The position numbers were made by a program, and so were the translations under genes. A stretch of DNA of 64,000 bases, from assembly GCA_002300355.1 (NCBI GenBank), contig NSGV01000001.1, positions 4,650,001 to 4,714,000 on the forward strand, read 5' to 3'. This DNA is from Streptomyces sp. TLI_235. Lineage in GTDB: Bacteria > Actinomycetota > Actinomycetes > Streptomycetales > Streptomycetaceae. The notes beneath the pieces were generated by a model. The model was not told where the DNA came from. It worked only from the letters and a program-made list of their open reading frames with translations, and searched no databases. Every line of letters begins with the position of its first letter. Position 1 is the first letter of the stretch. This document shows, one piece after another, positions 16,832 through 24,767 of the stretch.

Positions 16832-17824
16832 ATGACTCGCACCCCCGTCAACGTCACCGTTACCGGAGCGGCCGGCCAGATCGGCTACGCCCTGCTCTTC
16901 CGCATCGCCTCGGGCCACCTGCTCGGTGCCGACGTCCCGGTGAACCTCCGCCTCCTGGAGATCCCGCAGGGCCTCAAGGCCGCCGAGGGCGTCGCGATGG
17001 AGCTCGACGACTGCGCCTTCCCGCTGCTGCGCGACATCACCATCACCGACCAGGCCGCCACCGCCTTCGACGGCACCAACGTCGCCCTGCTGGTAGGCGC
17101 CCGCCCGCGCACCGCCGGCATGGAGCGCGGCGACCTGCTGCAGGCCAACGGCGGCATCTTCGGCCCCCAGGGCAAGGCCATCAACGACCACGCCGCGGAC
17201 GACATCAAGGTCCTGGTCGTCGGCAACCCGGCCAACACCAACGCCCTCATCGCCCAGCGCAACGCCCCGGACGTCCCGGCCGAGCGCTTCACCGCGATGA
17301 CCCGCCTCGACCACAACCGCGCCGTGGCCCAGCTCGCCAAGAAGGCCGGCGTCACCGTCGAGGACGTCAAGAAGGTCACCATCTGGGGCAACCACTCCGC
17401 CACCCAGTACCCCGACCTCTTCCACGCCGAGATCGCCGGCAAGTCCGCGTTCGAGGCCACCGGCTCCGACCAGGCCTGGGTCCAGGACTTCTTCATCCCG
17501 AAGGTCGCCAAGCGCGGCGCCGAGATCATCGAGGTCCGCGGCGCCTCCTCGGCCGCCTCGGCCGCCAACGCCGCCATCGACCACGTCTTCACCTGGGTCA
17601 CCGGCACCCCGGCCGGCGACTGGACCTCCATGGGCATCGTCTCCGACGGCTCCTACGGTGTGCCGGAGGGCCTGATCTCCTCCTTCCCGGTCACCACCAA
17701 GGACGGCAAGTTCGAGATCGTCCAGGGCCTGGACCTCTCCGAGTTCGACCGCACCCGCATCGACGCCTCGGTCAACGAGCTCGCCGAGGAGCGCGACGCG
17801 GTGCAGGAGCTCGGCCTCATCTGA
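16832..17824 (+). CDS. mdh: Malate dehydrogenase (NAD)
   Basis: 330 residues from ATG 16832 with GGAGAAGG 6 bases upstream. The NAD-binding GAAGQIGYAL (12-21), substrate arginines in GARPRTAGMERGD, the catalytic Asp in RLDHNRA (D160) and the catalytic His in WGNHSATQYPD (H188) are all present. This is the cytosolic-type MDH common in actinobacteria. It oxidises malate to oxaloacetate in the TCA cycle. Monocistronic: it has its own promoter region with the palindrome at 16750 and a terminator after the stop. sucCD and sdhCDAB for other TCA steps lie in the same window. Confidence 0.97.
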   Translation: MTRTPVNVTVTGAAGQIGYALLFRIASGHLLGADVPVNLRLLEIPQGLKAAEGVAMELDDCAFPLLRDITITDQAATAFDGTNVALLVGARPRTAGMERGDLLQANGGIFGPQGKAINDHAADDIKVLVVGNPANTNALIAQRNAPDVPAERFTAMTRLDHNRAVAQLAKKAGVTVEDVKKVTIWGNHSATQYPDLFHAEIAGKSAFEATGSDQAWVQDFFIPKVAKRGAEIIEVRGASSAASAANAAIDHVFTWVTGTPAGDWTSMGIVSDGSYGVPEGLISSFPVTTKDGKFEIVQGLDLSEFDRTRIDASVNELAEERDAVQELGLI

Positions 17825-17847
17825 GCGCGAGCCTGACACGGAACGAC

Positions 17848-17874
17848 GGCCGGGTGCCCCAGGGGCGCCCGGCC
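17848..17874 (+). terminator. Terminator after mdh
   Basis: 12-bp stem with one G-T pair (17848-17859 with 17863-17874) and a 3-base loop, followed by ATCCTT. It ends 8 bases before the putative -10 box of the next gene. Confidence 0.75.
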
Positions 17875-17893
17875 ATCCTTCTACACTCCTGTC

Positions 17894-19207
17894 GTGACCG
17901 AAAACCTCGAGGACGCCGCGCTCGTCCTCGTCTTCATCATGCTGGGCGGTCTGTTCAACGTCGCCGAGATCTCACTGATCTCGCTGCGCGAGGGCCAGAT
18001 CCGCGCACTGGAGGGCGCCGGCAGCCGGCGCGCCGCCCGGGCCGCCCACCTCGCGGCCGACCCCAACCGCTTCCTCGCCGCCGTCCAGGTCGGCGTCACC
18101 TGCATGGGCTTCCTCTCCGCCGCCTTCGGCGCGGACACCCTCGCCGGCAAGGCCGCCCCGGTCTTCGTGGACCTCGGCCTCTCCGAGGGCCTCGCCGACA
18201 CCGTCGCCCTGGTCGGCCTCACCCTGCTCATCAGCTACGCCTCACTGGTGCTCGGCGAACTGACCCCCAAGCGGATCGGCCTGCAGCGCGCCGACTCCAT
18301 CGCGGTGCTCGCCGCCCCCGTCGTCGACGTCATGTCCGTGGTGCTGCGCCCAGTGATCTGGCTGCTCGGCCACTCCACCAACCTGATGGTGCGCCTCCTC
18401 GGCGGCGACCCGACGGCCGGCCGCGGTGTGATGAGCTCCGAGGAGCTGCGCGGCCTGGTCGCCGCCAACACCGAGCTCGGCAGCGACGAACGCGCCCTGA
18501 TCAACGACGTGTTCGCAGCCGGCGAGCGGCAGCTGCGCGAGGTCATGAAGCCGCGGACCGAGGTGACCTTCCTCGACGCCGAGCGGCTGGTCTCCGAGGT
18601 CCGCCCGGAGACCGACTCCGCCCCGCACTCCCGCTACCCGGTGGTCGAGGGCTCCTACGACTCCGTCAGCGGCTTCGTCCACGTCCGCGACCTGTACGGC
18701 GCGCGCGGCGCCAAGGCGGTGCGGGTGCGCGACCTCACCCGGCCGGTCAAGCTGCTGCCCGCCACCAAGCGGGTGCTGGAGGCGATGGGGGAGATGCGCC
18801 GCGAGGGCCACCACCTGGCCATCGTCGTCGACGAGTACGGCGGCACCGCCGGCATCGTCACCCTGGAGGACCTCGTCGAGGAGGTCATCGGCGAGATCCG
18901 CGACGAGTACGACGCCCTCGACACCACCGCCACAAGGCGCCTGGCCGGCGGCGGCATGGAGCTGGACGGCCTGCTCAACCTCGCCGACTTCGCCGACGAG
19001 ACCGGCGTCGCCCTCCCCGAGGGGCCGTACGAGACGGTGGCCGGCTACCTCGTCCGGGAGCTCGGCCGGCTGCCCGAGTCCGGCGACCAGGTCACCACCG
19101 AGGACGGGGTCCGGCTGACCGTCGCCAAGCTCGACGGGCGCCGGATCGAACGGATCCGGGTGAGTGCGGTCACACTGTCGGAACCTCCAGGGGCAGATGT
19201 TTCCTGA
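17894..19207 (+). CDS. CNNM/HlyC-CorC family membrane transporter (hemolysin-like)
   Basis: 437 residues from GTG 17894. The DUF21/CNNM transmembrane domain (about 1-190; three or four helices, GGLFNVAEISLISLR start, SYASLVLGELTPKRIGLQ) is followed by a CBS pair (about 210-335; PRTEVTFLDA, RYPVVEGSYD, DEYGGTAGIVTLEDLVEEVIGEI) and a CorC_HlyC C-terminal domain (about 350-430). Relatives are implicated in Mg/Co ion transport or efflux. There is no Shine-Dalgarno; TACACT at 17882-17887 lies 6 bases before the GTG, suggesting leaderless transcription. Confidence 0.9.
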   Translation: MTENLEDAALVLVFIMLGGLFNVAEISLISLREGQIRALEGAGSRRAARAAHLAADPNRFLAAVQVGVTCMGFLSAAFGADTLAGKAAPVFVDLGLSEGLADTVALVGLTLLISYASLVLGELTPKRIGLQRADSIAVLAAPVVDVMSVVLRPVIWLLGHSTNLMVRLLGGDPTAGRGVMSSEELRGLVAANTELGSDERALINDVFAAGERQLREVMKPRTEVTFLDAERLVSEVRPETDSAPHSRYPVVEGSYDSVSGFVHVRDLYGARGAKAVRVRDLTRPVKLLPATKRVLEAMGEMRREGHHLAIVVDEYGGTAGIVTLEDLVEEVIGEIRDEYDALDTTATRRLAGGGMELDGLLNLADFADETGVALPEGPYETVAGYLVRELGRLPESGDQVTTEDGVRLTVAKLDGRRIERIRVSAVTLSEPPGADVS

Positions 19208-19237
19208 GCGGTCGGTGAAACTGGAACAATGGCCGTC

Positions 19238-20275
19238 ATGGTCAACGCAGCGGTCGCAGGTCCGGTCAAGGACCGTCCCCGGGTGCTCTCCGGCATCCAG
19301 CCCACCTCGGGCTCGTTCCACCTCGGCAACTACCTGGGCGCCGTCCAGCAGTGGGTCGCCCTGCAGGACGCCAACGACGCGTTCTACATGGTCGTCGACC
19401 TGCACGCGATCACCGTCGAGCAGGACCCGGCCGAGCTCCGCGAGAACACCCGGATCTCCGCGGCCCAGCTGCTCGGCGCCGGCCTCGACCCGGAGCGCTG
19501 CACGCTCTTCGTCCAGTCGCACGTGCCCGAGCACGCGCAGCTCGGCTGGGTGATGAACTGCCTCACCGGCTTCGGCGAGGCCTCCCGGATGACCCAGTTC
19601 AAGGACAAGTCCGCCAAGCAGGGCAGCGACCGCACCACCGTCGGCCTGTTCACCTACCCGATCCTGCAGATCGCCGACATCCTGCTCTACCAGGCCGACC
19701 TCGTCCCCGTCGGCGAGGACCAGCGCCAGCACCTGGAGCTCACCCGCGACCTCGCGGAGCGCTTCAACGCCCGCTACAGCCCCACCTTCACCGTGCCGAA
19801 GCCGTACATCCTCAAGGAGACGGCCAAGATCCTGGACCTCCAGGACCCGACGGCCAAGATGAGCAAGTCGGCCTCCTCGCCCAAGGGCCTGGTCAACCTG
19901 CTCGACGAGCCCAAGGCCAGCGCCAAGAAGTTCAAGAGCGCCGTCACCGACACCGGCACCGTCGTCTCCTACGACGAGGAGGGGAAGCCGGGCGTCTCCA
20001 ACCTGCTGCGCATCCACTCCGCGCTCAGCGGCCAGTCGATCGAGCAGCTGGTCGCCCACTTCGAGGGCAGGATGTACGGCGCGCTCAAGACCGAGCTGGC
20101 CGAGCTGTTCACCGAGTGGGTGACGCCCTTCCAGGAGCGCACCCGGGCCTACCTCGACGACCCGGCCGAGCTCGACCGGGTGCTCGGCCTCGGCGCCGAG
20201 AAGGCCCGCGAGGTCGCCTCCGAGACCCTCGCCACGGTCTACGACCGCATCGGCTTCCTCCCGCCCAAGCGCTGA
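19238..20275 (+). CDS. trpS: Tryptophanyl-tRNA synthetase
   Basis: About 345 residues. Class I synthetase signatures: the HIGH-type loop GSFHLGNYLGA and the KMSKS loop AKMSKSASS, with intervening GEDQRQHLELTRDLA typical of TrpRS. Charges tRNA-Trp in the cytosol. Two starts are possible, ATG 19229 and ATG 19238; neither has a Shine-Dalgarno. I prefer 19238 because AACAAT at 19225-19230 sits 7 bases before it, matching the arrangement at folD. The stop overlaps the next start (TGATG), so the RNA-ligase-like gene is coupled. Confidence 0.95.
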   Translation: MVNAAVAGPVKDRPRVLSGIQPTSGSFHLGNYLGAVQQWVALQDANDAFYMVVDLHAITVEQDPAELRENTRISAAQLLGAGLDPERCTLFVQSHVPEHAQLGWVMNCLTGFGEASRMTQFKDKSAKQGSDRTTVGLFTYPILQIADILLYQADLVPVGEDQRQHLELTRDLAERFNARYSPTFTVPKPYILKETAKILDLQDPTAKMSKSASSPKGLVNLLDEPKASAKKFKSAVTDTGTVVSYDEEGKPGVSNLLRIHSALSGQSIEQLVAHFEGRMYGALKTELAELFTEWVTPFQERTRAYLDDPAELDRVLGLGAEKAREVASETLATVYDRIGFLPPKR

Positions 20276-20853
20276 TGCCGCCCACCGCCGGAGCAGCTGC
20301 CGAGGGCGGCGGCCTCCGGGAGTTCCGCGGGCTCCCGGAGGCCGTCACCATCGGCGTGTCGATATCCGTGCCCGAGCCCTACGGCTCCGCGGTCCAGGAC
20401 GCCCGTGCGGGCCACGGCGACCCGCTCGCCCGGTCCATACCCACGCACGTCACCCTGCTGCCGCCGACCGAGGTGTCCACCGCGCGGCTGCCGGAGATCG
20501 AGGCGCACCTGCTCGCGGTCGCGGCCGCGCACCGGCCCTTCCCGATGCTGCTGCAGGGCAGCGGCACCTTCCGGCCGGTCTCTCCGGTGGTCTTCGTCCG
20601 GGTCGAGGGCGGCGCGCAGGAGTGCCGCGCGCTGGAGGCCGACGTCCGCTCCGGGCCGCTCGCCCGCGAGCTGGCCTTCCCGTACCACCCGCACGTCACC
20701 GTGGCGCACGGGCTGCCCGAGGACATCCTCGACGAGGCGCAGGAGAAGGCCCGCGGCTTCCACGCGGCCTTCACCGTGCCCGGCTTCGGCCTCTCCCGCT
20801 TCGGCCCCGACGAGGTCTGGCGGCCCTGGCGCGGCTACACCTTCGGCGGGTAG
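20275..20853 (+). CDS. 2'-5' RNA ligase / cyclic phosphodiesterase family protein
   Basis: 192 residues from ATG 20275, overlapping the trpS stop by one base. It carries the two HxT motifs of the 2H phosphoesterase superfamily, THVTLL (about residue 60) and HPHVTVAHG (about residue 142), in a LigT-like fold of the right length. Family members act on 2',5' or cyclic phosphodiester bonds in RNA or nucleotides; the physiological substrate is unknown. Coupling to trpS hints at an RNA-related role, by inference only. Confidence 0.85.
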   Translation: MPPTAGAAAEGGGLREFRGLPEAVTIGVSISVPEPYGSAVQDARAGHGDPLARSIPTHVTLLPPTEVSTARLPEIEAHLLAVAAAHRPFPMLLQGSGTFRPVSPVVFVRVEGGAQECRALEADVRSGPLARELAFPYHPHVTVAHGLPEDILDEAQEKARGFHAAFTVPGFGLSRFGPDEVWRPWRGYTFGG

Positions 20854-20858
20854 CCGCG

Positions 20859-20880
20859 CCGGGCCCGCTGCCGGGCCCGG
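20859..20880. terminator. Short bidirectional hairpin
   Basis: 9-bp stem (20859-20867 with 20872-20880), 4-base loop, between the convergent RNA-ligase-like gene and the frameshifted membrane-protein gene. Confidence 0.5.
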
Positions 20881-20894
20881 TGCTCAGGCCGGCG

Positions 20895-22519
20895 TCACAC
20901 CGTGCGCGAGGGCTGTGCGGTGCGGATCGAGACGTTCGGCCCGATCGGCGGACCGGGCCGGCGGCTGCGCGGCGTCTCGGCCTTGTCCGGATCCGGCCGG
21001 AGGGCCGGGGACGGCCGGCGGGCGGCGATCAGCCCGAGGCAGAGCGGGGCGATGAAGAGCGGCGCGGCGACGTACCGGTAGCTCTCCACCGGGTTGGCCG
21101 CGAGCACCGTCAGCTGCTGGCCGACCAGGATGCCGGCCAGTGCGTAGACGCCCGGACGCCGGCGGCCGAGGGCGTAGCAGGCCAGCGCCGCGTAGGCGAT
21201 GTAGCACCAGGTGGCGCCGCGCCACAGCAGCCAGTCGAGCTGCGGCACCCGGAACAGGGTGTTCACCCAGACCGCGGCCTTGTGCGCCGTGGTGGACAGC
21301 GGATGCGGCACGAACACGGACAGGTAGGCGCTGCCCTCCATCTTTCCGTTCGGAGAGATCCGGCCGGCCTTCGGGTCGCCGGTGGAGGCGGGGGCGGACC
21401 AGCCCCAGAGGTCCTTCGGGACGTCGAGGTAGGGCAGCTGGGTCGTGGCGCCCTGCACGGAGCGGTCCGAGGTCGGCGCCCAGGCGATGTGCCCGCGGCA
21501 GATCCTGGCACCGACGATGACGTCCGGCCGCTTCTTGAGGACCTTGGTCCAGATCTCCAGCAGCCGCTCGGTGTTCCGTTCGGCGGCCGCGTGGTCGAAC
21601 GGGGCCCAGCTGTTGGTGAGGAGATCGGCCGAGTGGCAGTTGGAGCCCTGCTGCCAGGTGCTCAGGGGGGCGACCGCCTCCATCGCCGCGAGGTCGGACT
21701 TGCTGAAGACCGCCGGGGCCTGCTGGTACGCCACCGCGATGTCCGAGTAGTTGAGCGCGAACACCGAGTCCGGCGGGGGCTGCTTCACACCCGCGGCCGG
21801 GTACAGCCACAGCTGGGCGACGAGCGGGACGGCCACGGTGACGGCGGTGAGCACGCTCATCCGGATCCGGCGGCCGGGCAGGGCGATCGCCAGCGCGGCG
21901 CCGGCGATCAGCGCCACGCCGAGGCCGTTGTTGCGGAAGAGCCCGAGCCCGAGCAGGCCGGCCGTGAGCACCAGCAGGTCGAAGCGGGCCGAGCCCGGCC
22001 GCAGGCCCCAGCGTCCCTGCCAGGTGGGCCGCTTGGTGTTCGCGATCAGCCGGGCCGAGGCCGCGAAGACCAGGACGGCGCTGATGAAGAAGGGCACGTC
22101 CTTCCATACGAAGACGACGACCGTCCCGGTGGGGGCAGAGCCGCGATCAGCAGCGCGGCCGGGACGGTCCACCGGGCACGGACACCGAGGTCCCGCATCG
22201 CCACGCAGGCGTAGGCGAGGGCGGCGGACATGGCGGTGGTCTGCAGCAGGGTCAGCACGGCGAATCGGCCGGGCACGTGGAGGGCGATCCAGACCAGCAC
22301 GTCGTAGAGCACCGAGTGGTCGGAGGACCAGTTGCCCGTCGTGACCTGCCAGGTGTACATGACGGTGTCGTAGCTGATGAGCCCCGGGTAGAACGCGGCC
22401 CACCAGAAGAGCAGGACGGCCTGGGTGCCCGCCATGACTCCCAGCGGCAGACGCCACATCACCGGTGCCCGGTGCAGGCCTGGCAGGGCTCGGGCGGTGC
22501 GCTCCACTGCGTCGGGCAC
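20895..22519 (-). pseudogene. Polytopic membrane protein (GT-C/DUF6020-like), frameshifted
   Basis: Reads as one protein only if a base is added in the C run (5 Gs at 22131-22135 on the plus strand). Upstream, from GTG 22519 (GGAG 6 bases away), the frame gives helices ending ALLIAALPP; past the run the other frame continues TGTVVVFVWKDVPF and runs to 20895. The restored product would be about 541 residues with roughly ten transmembrane helices and a large exterior loop (about residues 240-400). The YPGLISYDT and WKDVPF segments resemble GT-C-like, DUF6020-type proteins. This is either a recent inactivation or a homopolymer sequencing error. It lies downstream of the Stealth gene in a surface-glycan block. 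Confidence 0.7.
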
Positions 22520-22611
22520 GGCGGTCTCCAGGGGGCGGTGGTTTCGGTGGGACTGCTCGCTCCGCCCCTGTGCGCGGGGCCGGCCGAGCGGCGGCGAGAC
22601 GTTCGGCAACT

Positions 22612-24474
22612 CTAGCCGGAGGCCGACGGGCCGGTGCGGGCAGGCTGCGGCGGCGTGCGCTCGTACGGGCCCGTCACCGGGTAGTAGTCCTGGAGGAACC
22701 CGACCACCGTCCGGAACTGCTCGGCCTTGCCGATTCCGTCGAGGTTGCCGTCGTTGAGGCAGAAGGTGTCCGTGGACCGTTCGGCGAGCAGCCGGGGGAG
22801 CTCCTCGTCCAGACCGGAGCGGCGGTCGATGTCCACGTAGCTGTGGCCGATGCTGCCGATGACGGCCCGGTTGGTGAGGTAGGCGACGTGGCTGCTCAGC
22901 GTCACCGGCGCGAGGTCGTGGCGGGAGCGGAACGTCGACCGCGTGGTGGCCGCCAGCTCGTCCGCGTAGCGCTCGGAGACCTCGGCCATGACACTTCGCC
23001 GCATCGGGTGCGGAGTGTGCGTCAGCACCTGGGTGAAGACCCGGCCGTGCTCCCGTTCGAGCAGGGCGCGGGTGGCCTTCTGGGAGGCCACGTACTCGTC
23101 GTCCCGCGGGTCCGGCCGGCCGGGCGGGATGACGCGGGCGTCCTGGAAGAGCCGCGGGCTGCCGTTGCCGTGGAAGAAGTCCTTCGGCCGCAGCGGTCTG
23201 CCGAGGAAGACGTCGTCGTTGAAGTAGAGGAAGTGCTCCGCGAGGCCCGGGATGCGATGGAACTGCGACTCGATCGCGTGCGAGTTGAACACCGGCAGCG
23301 CCGACGGGTCCGCGAAGAGCTCGCGGTGCGAGACGACGGTGAGACCGGGGACGGAGGTGTCCAGCCAGTCCGGGGTCTGGTCGTCGGTGACCAGGAAGAC
23401 GTGCCGGATCCAGGGCGCGTACATCGCGATGGCGCGCAGGCAGTAGCGCAGCTCGTCCCGGTTCTGGAAGCGCTCCGCGCCGTCGCCCTCGACCCGGCCG
23501 TCCTCGACGGCCGCGGGGACGGCCCCGCCGAGTCGCGCGAGATGCCCGGCGCGGGCCTGCGCCCGCCGCGCCTGCCATACGGGGTCGGTGTCGTCCACCC
23601 ACGTGATGACCGCGTCCACGGGGAAGGTCACGTCCTCCAGCAGCGTCTGGGTGAACGCCGCCGGGACGGGGTAGTCGCGGTCGCCTATGCGGAGCGTGCC
23701 CGCGGGCTCGACCGAGGGGACCCACCAGCCGAACGGGGTCTCGCTGATCGAGGCGACGGCGCCCTCGGCCGTGGCGGGGTCCCAGAACTCGACGTCGCAA
23801 CCGTGCTCGGCCCCGTACAGCAGGGTGCGCCCGCCGGTCACGAGCGGCCGGTAGATCCGGACGCCCTTGACGACGATCGGCGGCTCGGAGTCCTCGGCCG
23901 GCCCGGCGGCCTCCACCGCGTCCGGCGCGACACCCGCCTCCGCAGCCTCGGCCGCCGCACGGGCAGCCGCCTCGGCCAGCGCGCGGACATGGGCCTCGGC
24001 CTCCAGCTCGGCGACGGCCTCCGGCAGGCTCTCGGCGAGGACGGTCGCCAGCGTCACGTCGTGGCCGAGGAGGTCGGCGTACACCGCCTGCCCGCCGAAG
24101 TGCTTGCTGCAGAGTGCGAGGACGTCGGCCCGCCGGCCGGGCCAGACGGCGACGCGCTGCCGTATCCGGCCGTCCGGCACCGGGGAGAACGGCACGTCGG
24201 CGTCCTCCAGGGCGTCCGCGATCTCGCGGAAGTTCAGCAGGAACGCGTCACCGGAGAGCACATCGTCCCGGACCTCGGCGATGAGGTCACCGTGCCGCAC
24301 CAGCCGGCCGTTCTCGGCCAGCAGCTCGTCCTCCCGAACGCGCAGCGGGTCGACCGGGGGCTCGACCGGCGGCGGCGGAACGGGCGCCGGCAGGATCCGC
24401 GCGGCCACCAGGAAACGGTGAGCCCTGCGCTTGGCGCCGCGAATGATCCGTCGGGGGGGACGGGCGTGGGACAT
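22612..24474 (-). CDS. Stealth family phosphotransferase (capsule/wall-polymer type)
   Basis: 620 residues from ATG 24474 with GGAG 5 bases upstream. The Stealth conserved regions are recognisable: CR1 DAVITWVDDTDPVW (about 286-300), CR2 QNRDELRYCLRAIAMYAPWI plus FNSHAIESQFHRIPGL and FLYFNDDVFLG (about 337-427, with the DD pair D420/D421), CR3 around HTPHPMRRSVM, and CR4 CLNDGNLDGIGK. Stealth proteins transfer sugar-1-phosphates during surface polysaccharide or glycopolymer synthesis; human GNPTAB is a relative. The N-terminal 280 residues include an Ala/Glu-rich helical stretch and are poorly conserved. Neighbours encode a TagF-type fusion and GT2 enzymes. Confidence 0.9.
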   Translation of the reverse strand: MSHARPPRRIIRGAKRRAHRFLVAARILPAPVPPPPVEPPVDPLRVREDELLAENGRLVRHGDLIAEVRDDVLSGDAFLLNFREIADALEDADVPFSPVPDGRIRQRVAVWPGRRADVLALCSKHFGGQAVYADLLGHDVTLATVLAESLPEAVAELEAEAHVRALAEAAARAAAEAAEAGVAPDAVEAAGPAEDSEPPIVVKGVRIYRPLVTGGRTLLYGAEHGCDVEFWDPATAEGAVASISETPFGWWVPSVEPAGTLRIGDRDYPVPAAFTQTLLEDVTFPVDAVITWVDDTDPVWQARRAQARAGHLARLGGAVPAAVEDGRVEGDGAERFQNRDELRYCLRAIAMYAPWIRHVFLVTDDQTPDWLDTSVPGLTVVSHRELFADPSALPVFNSHAIESQFHRIPGLAEHFLYFNDDVFLGRPLRPKDFFHGNGSPRLFQDARVIPPGRPDPRDDEYVASQKATRALLEREHGRVFTQVLTHTPHPMRRSVMAEVSERYADELAATTRSTFRSRHDLAPVTLSSHVAYLTNRAVIGSIGHSYVDIDRRSGLDEELPRLLAERSTDTFCLNDGNLDGIGKAEQFRTVVGFLQDYYPVTGPYERTPPQPARTGPSASG

Positions 24475-24615
24475 CGGTGCTCCATGCATTGATCGCCACG
24501 CCCCCGCCATGGCAACAGAGCGGCCGGGGAGAGGCGGCCGCCGCAGCCGCTCCGCACCCGGCGCGGGGGATGTCCTGACGGACCACCGGTGACAGCGGAG
24601 TGAACTGCGGGGATC

Positions 24616-24645
24616 ATCACACACCCGTTCGGGCGCCACGGTCAA
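24616..24645 (-). promoter_or_regulatory. Promoter candidate for the Stealth gene
   Basis: On the minus strand TTGACC (24645-24640) and TGTGAT (24621-24616) are separated by 18 bases, close to vegetative consensus. It would give a leader of about 135 nt before ATG 24474. Confidence 0.4.
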
Positions 24646-24767
24646 CCGCCCCTACCTGGGAATTTCCCAAGCATTCAGGGGGTGTATCGAGGGCGAACCG
24701 GTGCCCGGAGGGCCGCGGTGGACCGTCGAAACGGTTCCCCGCGCCCCCGGGCGGCCGGTGCCGGAAC

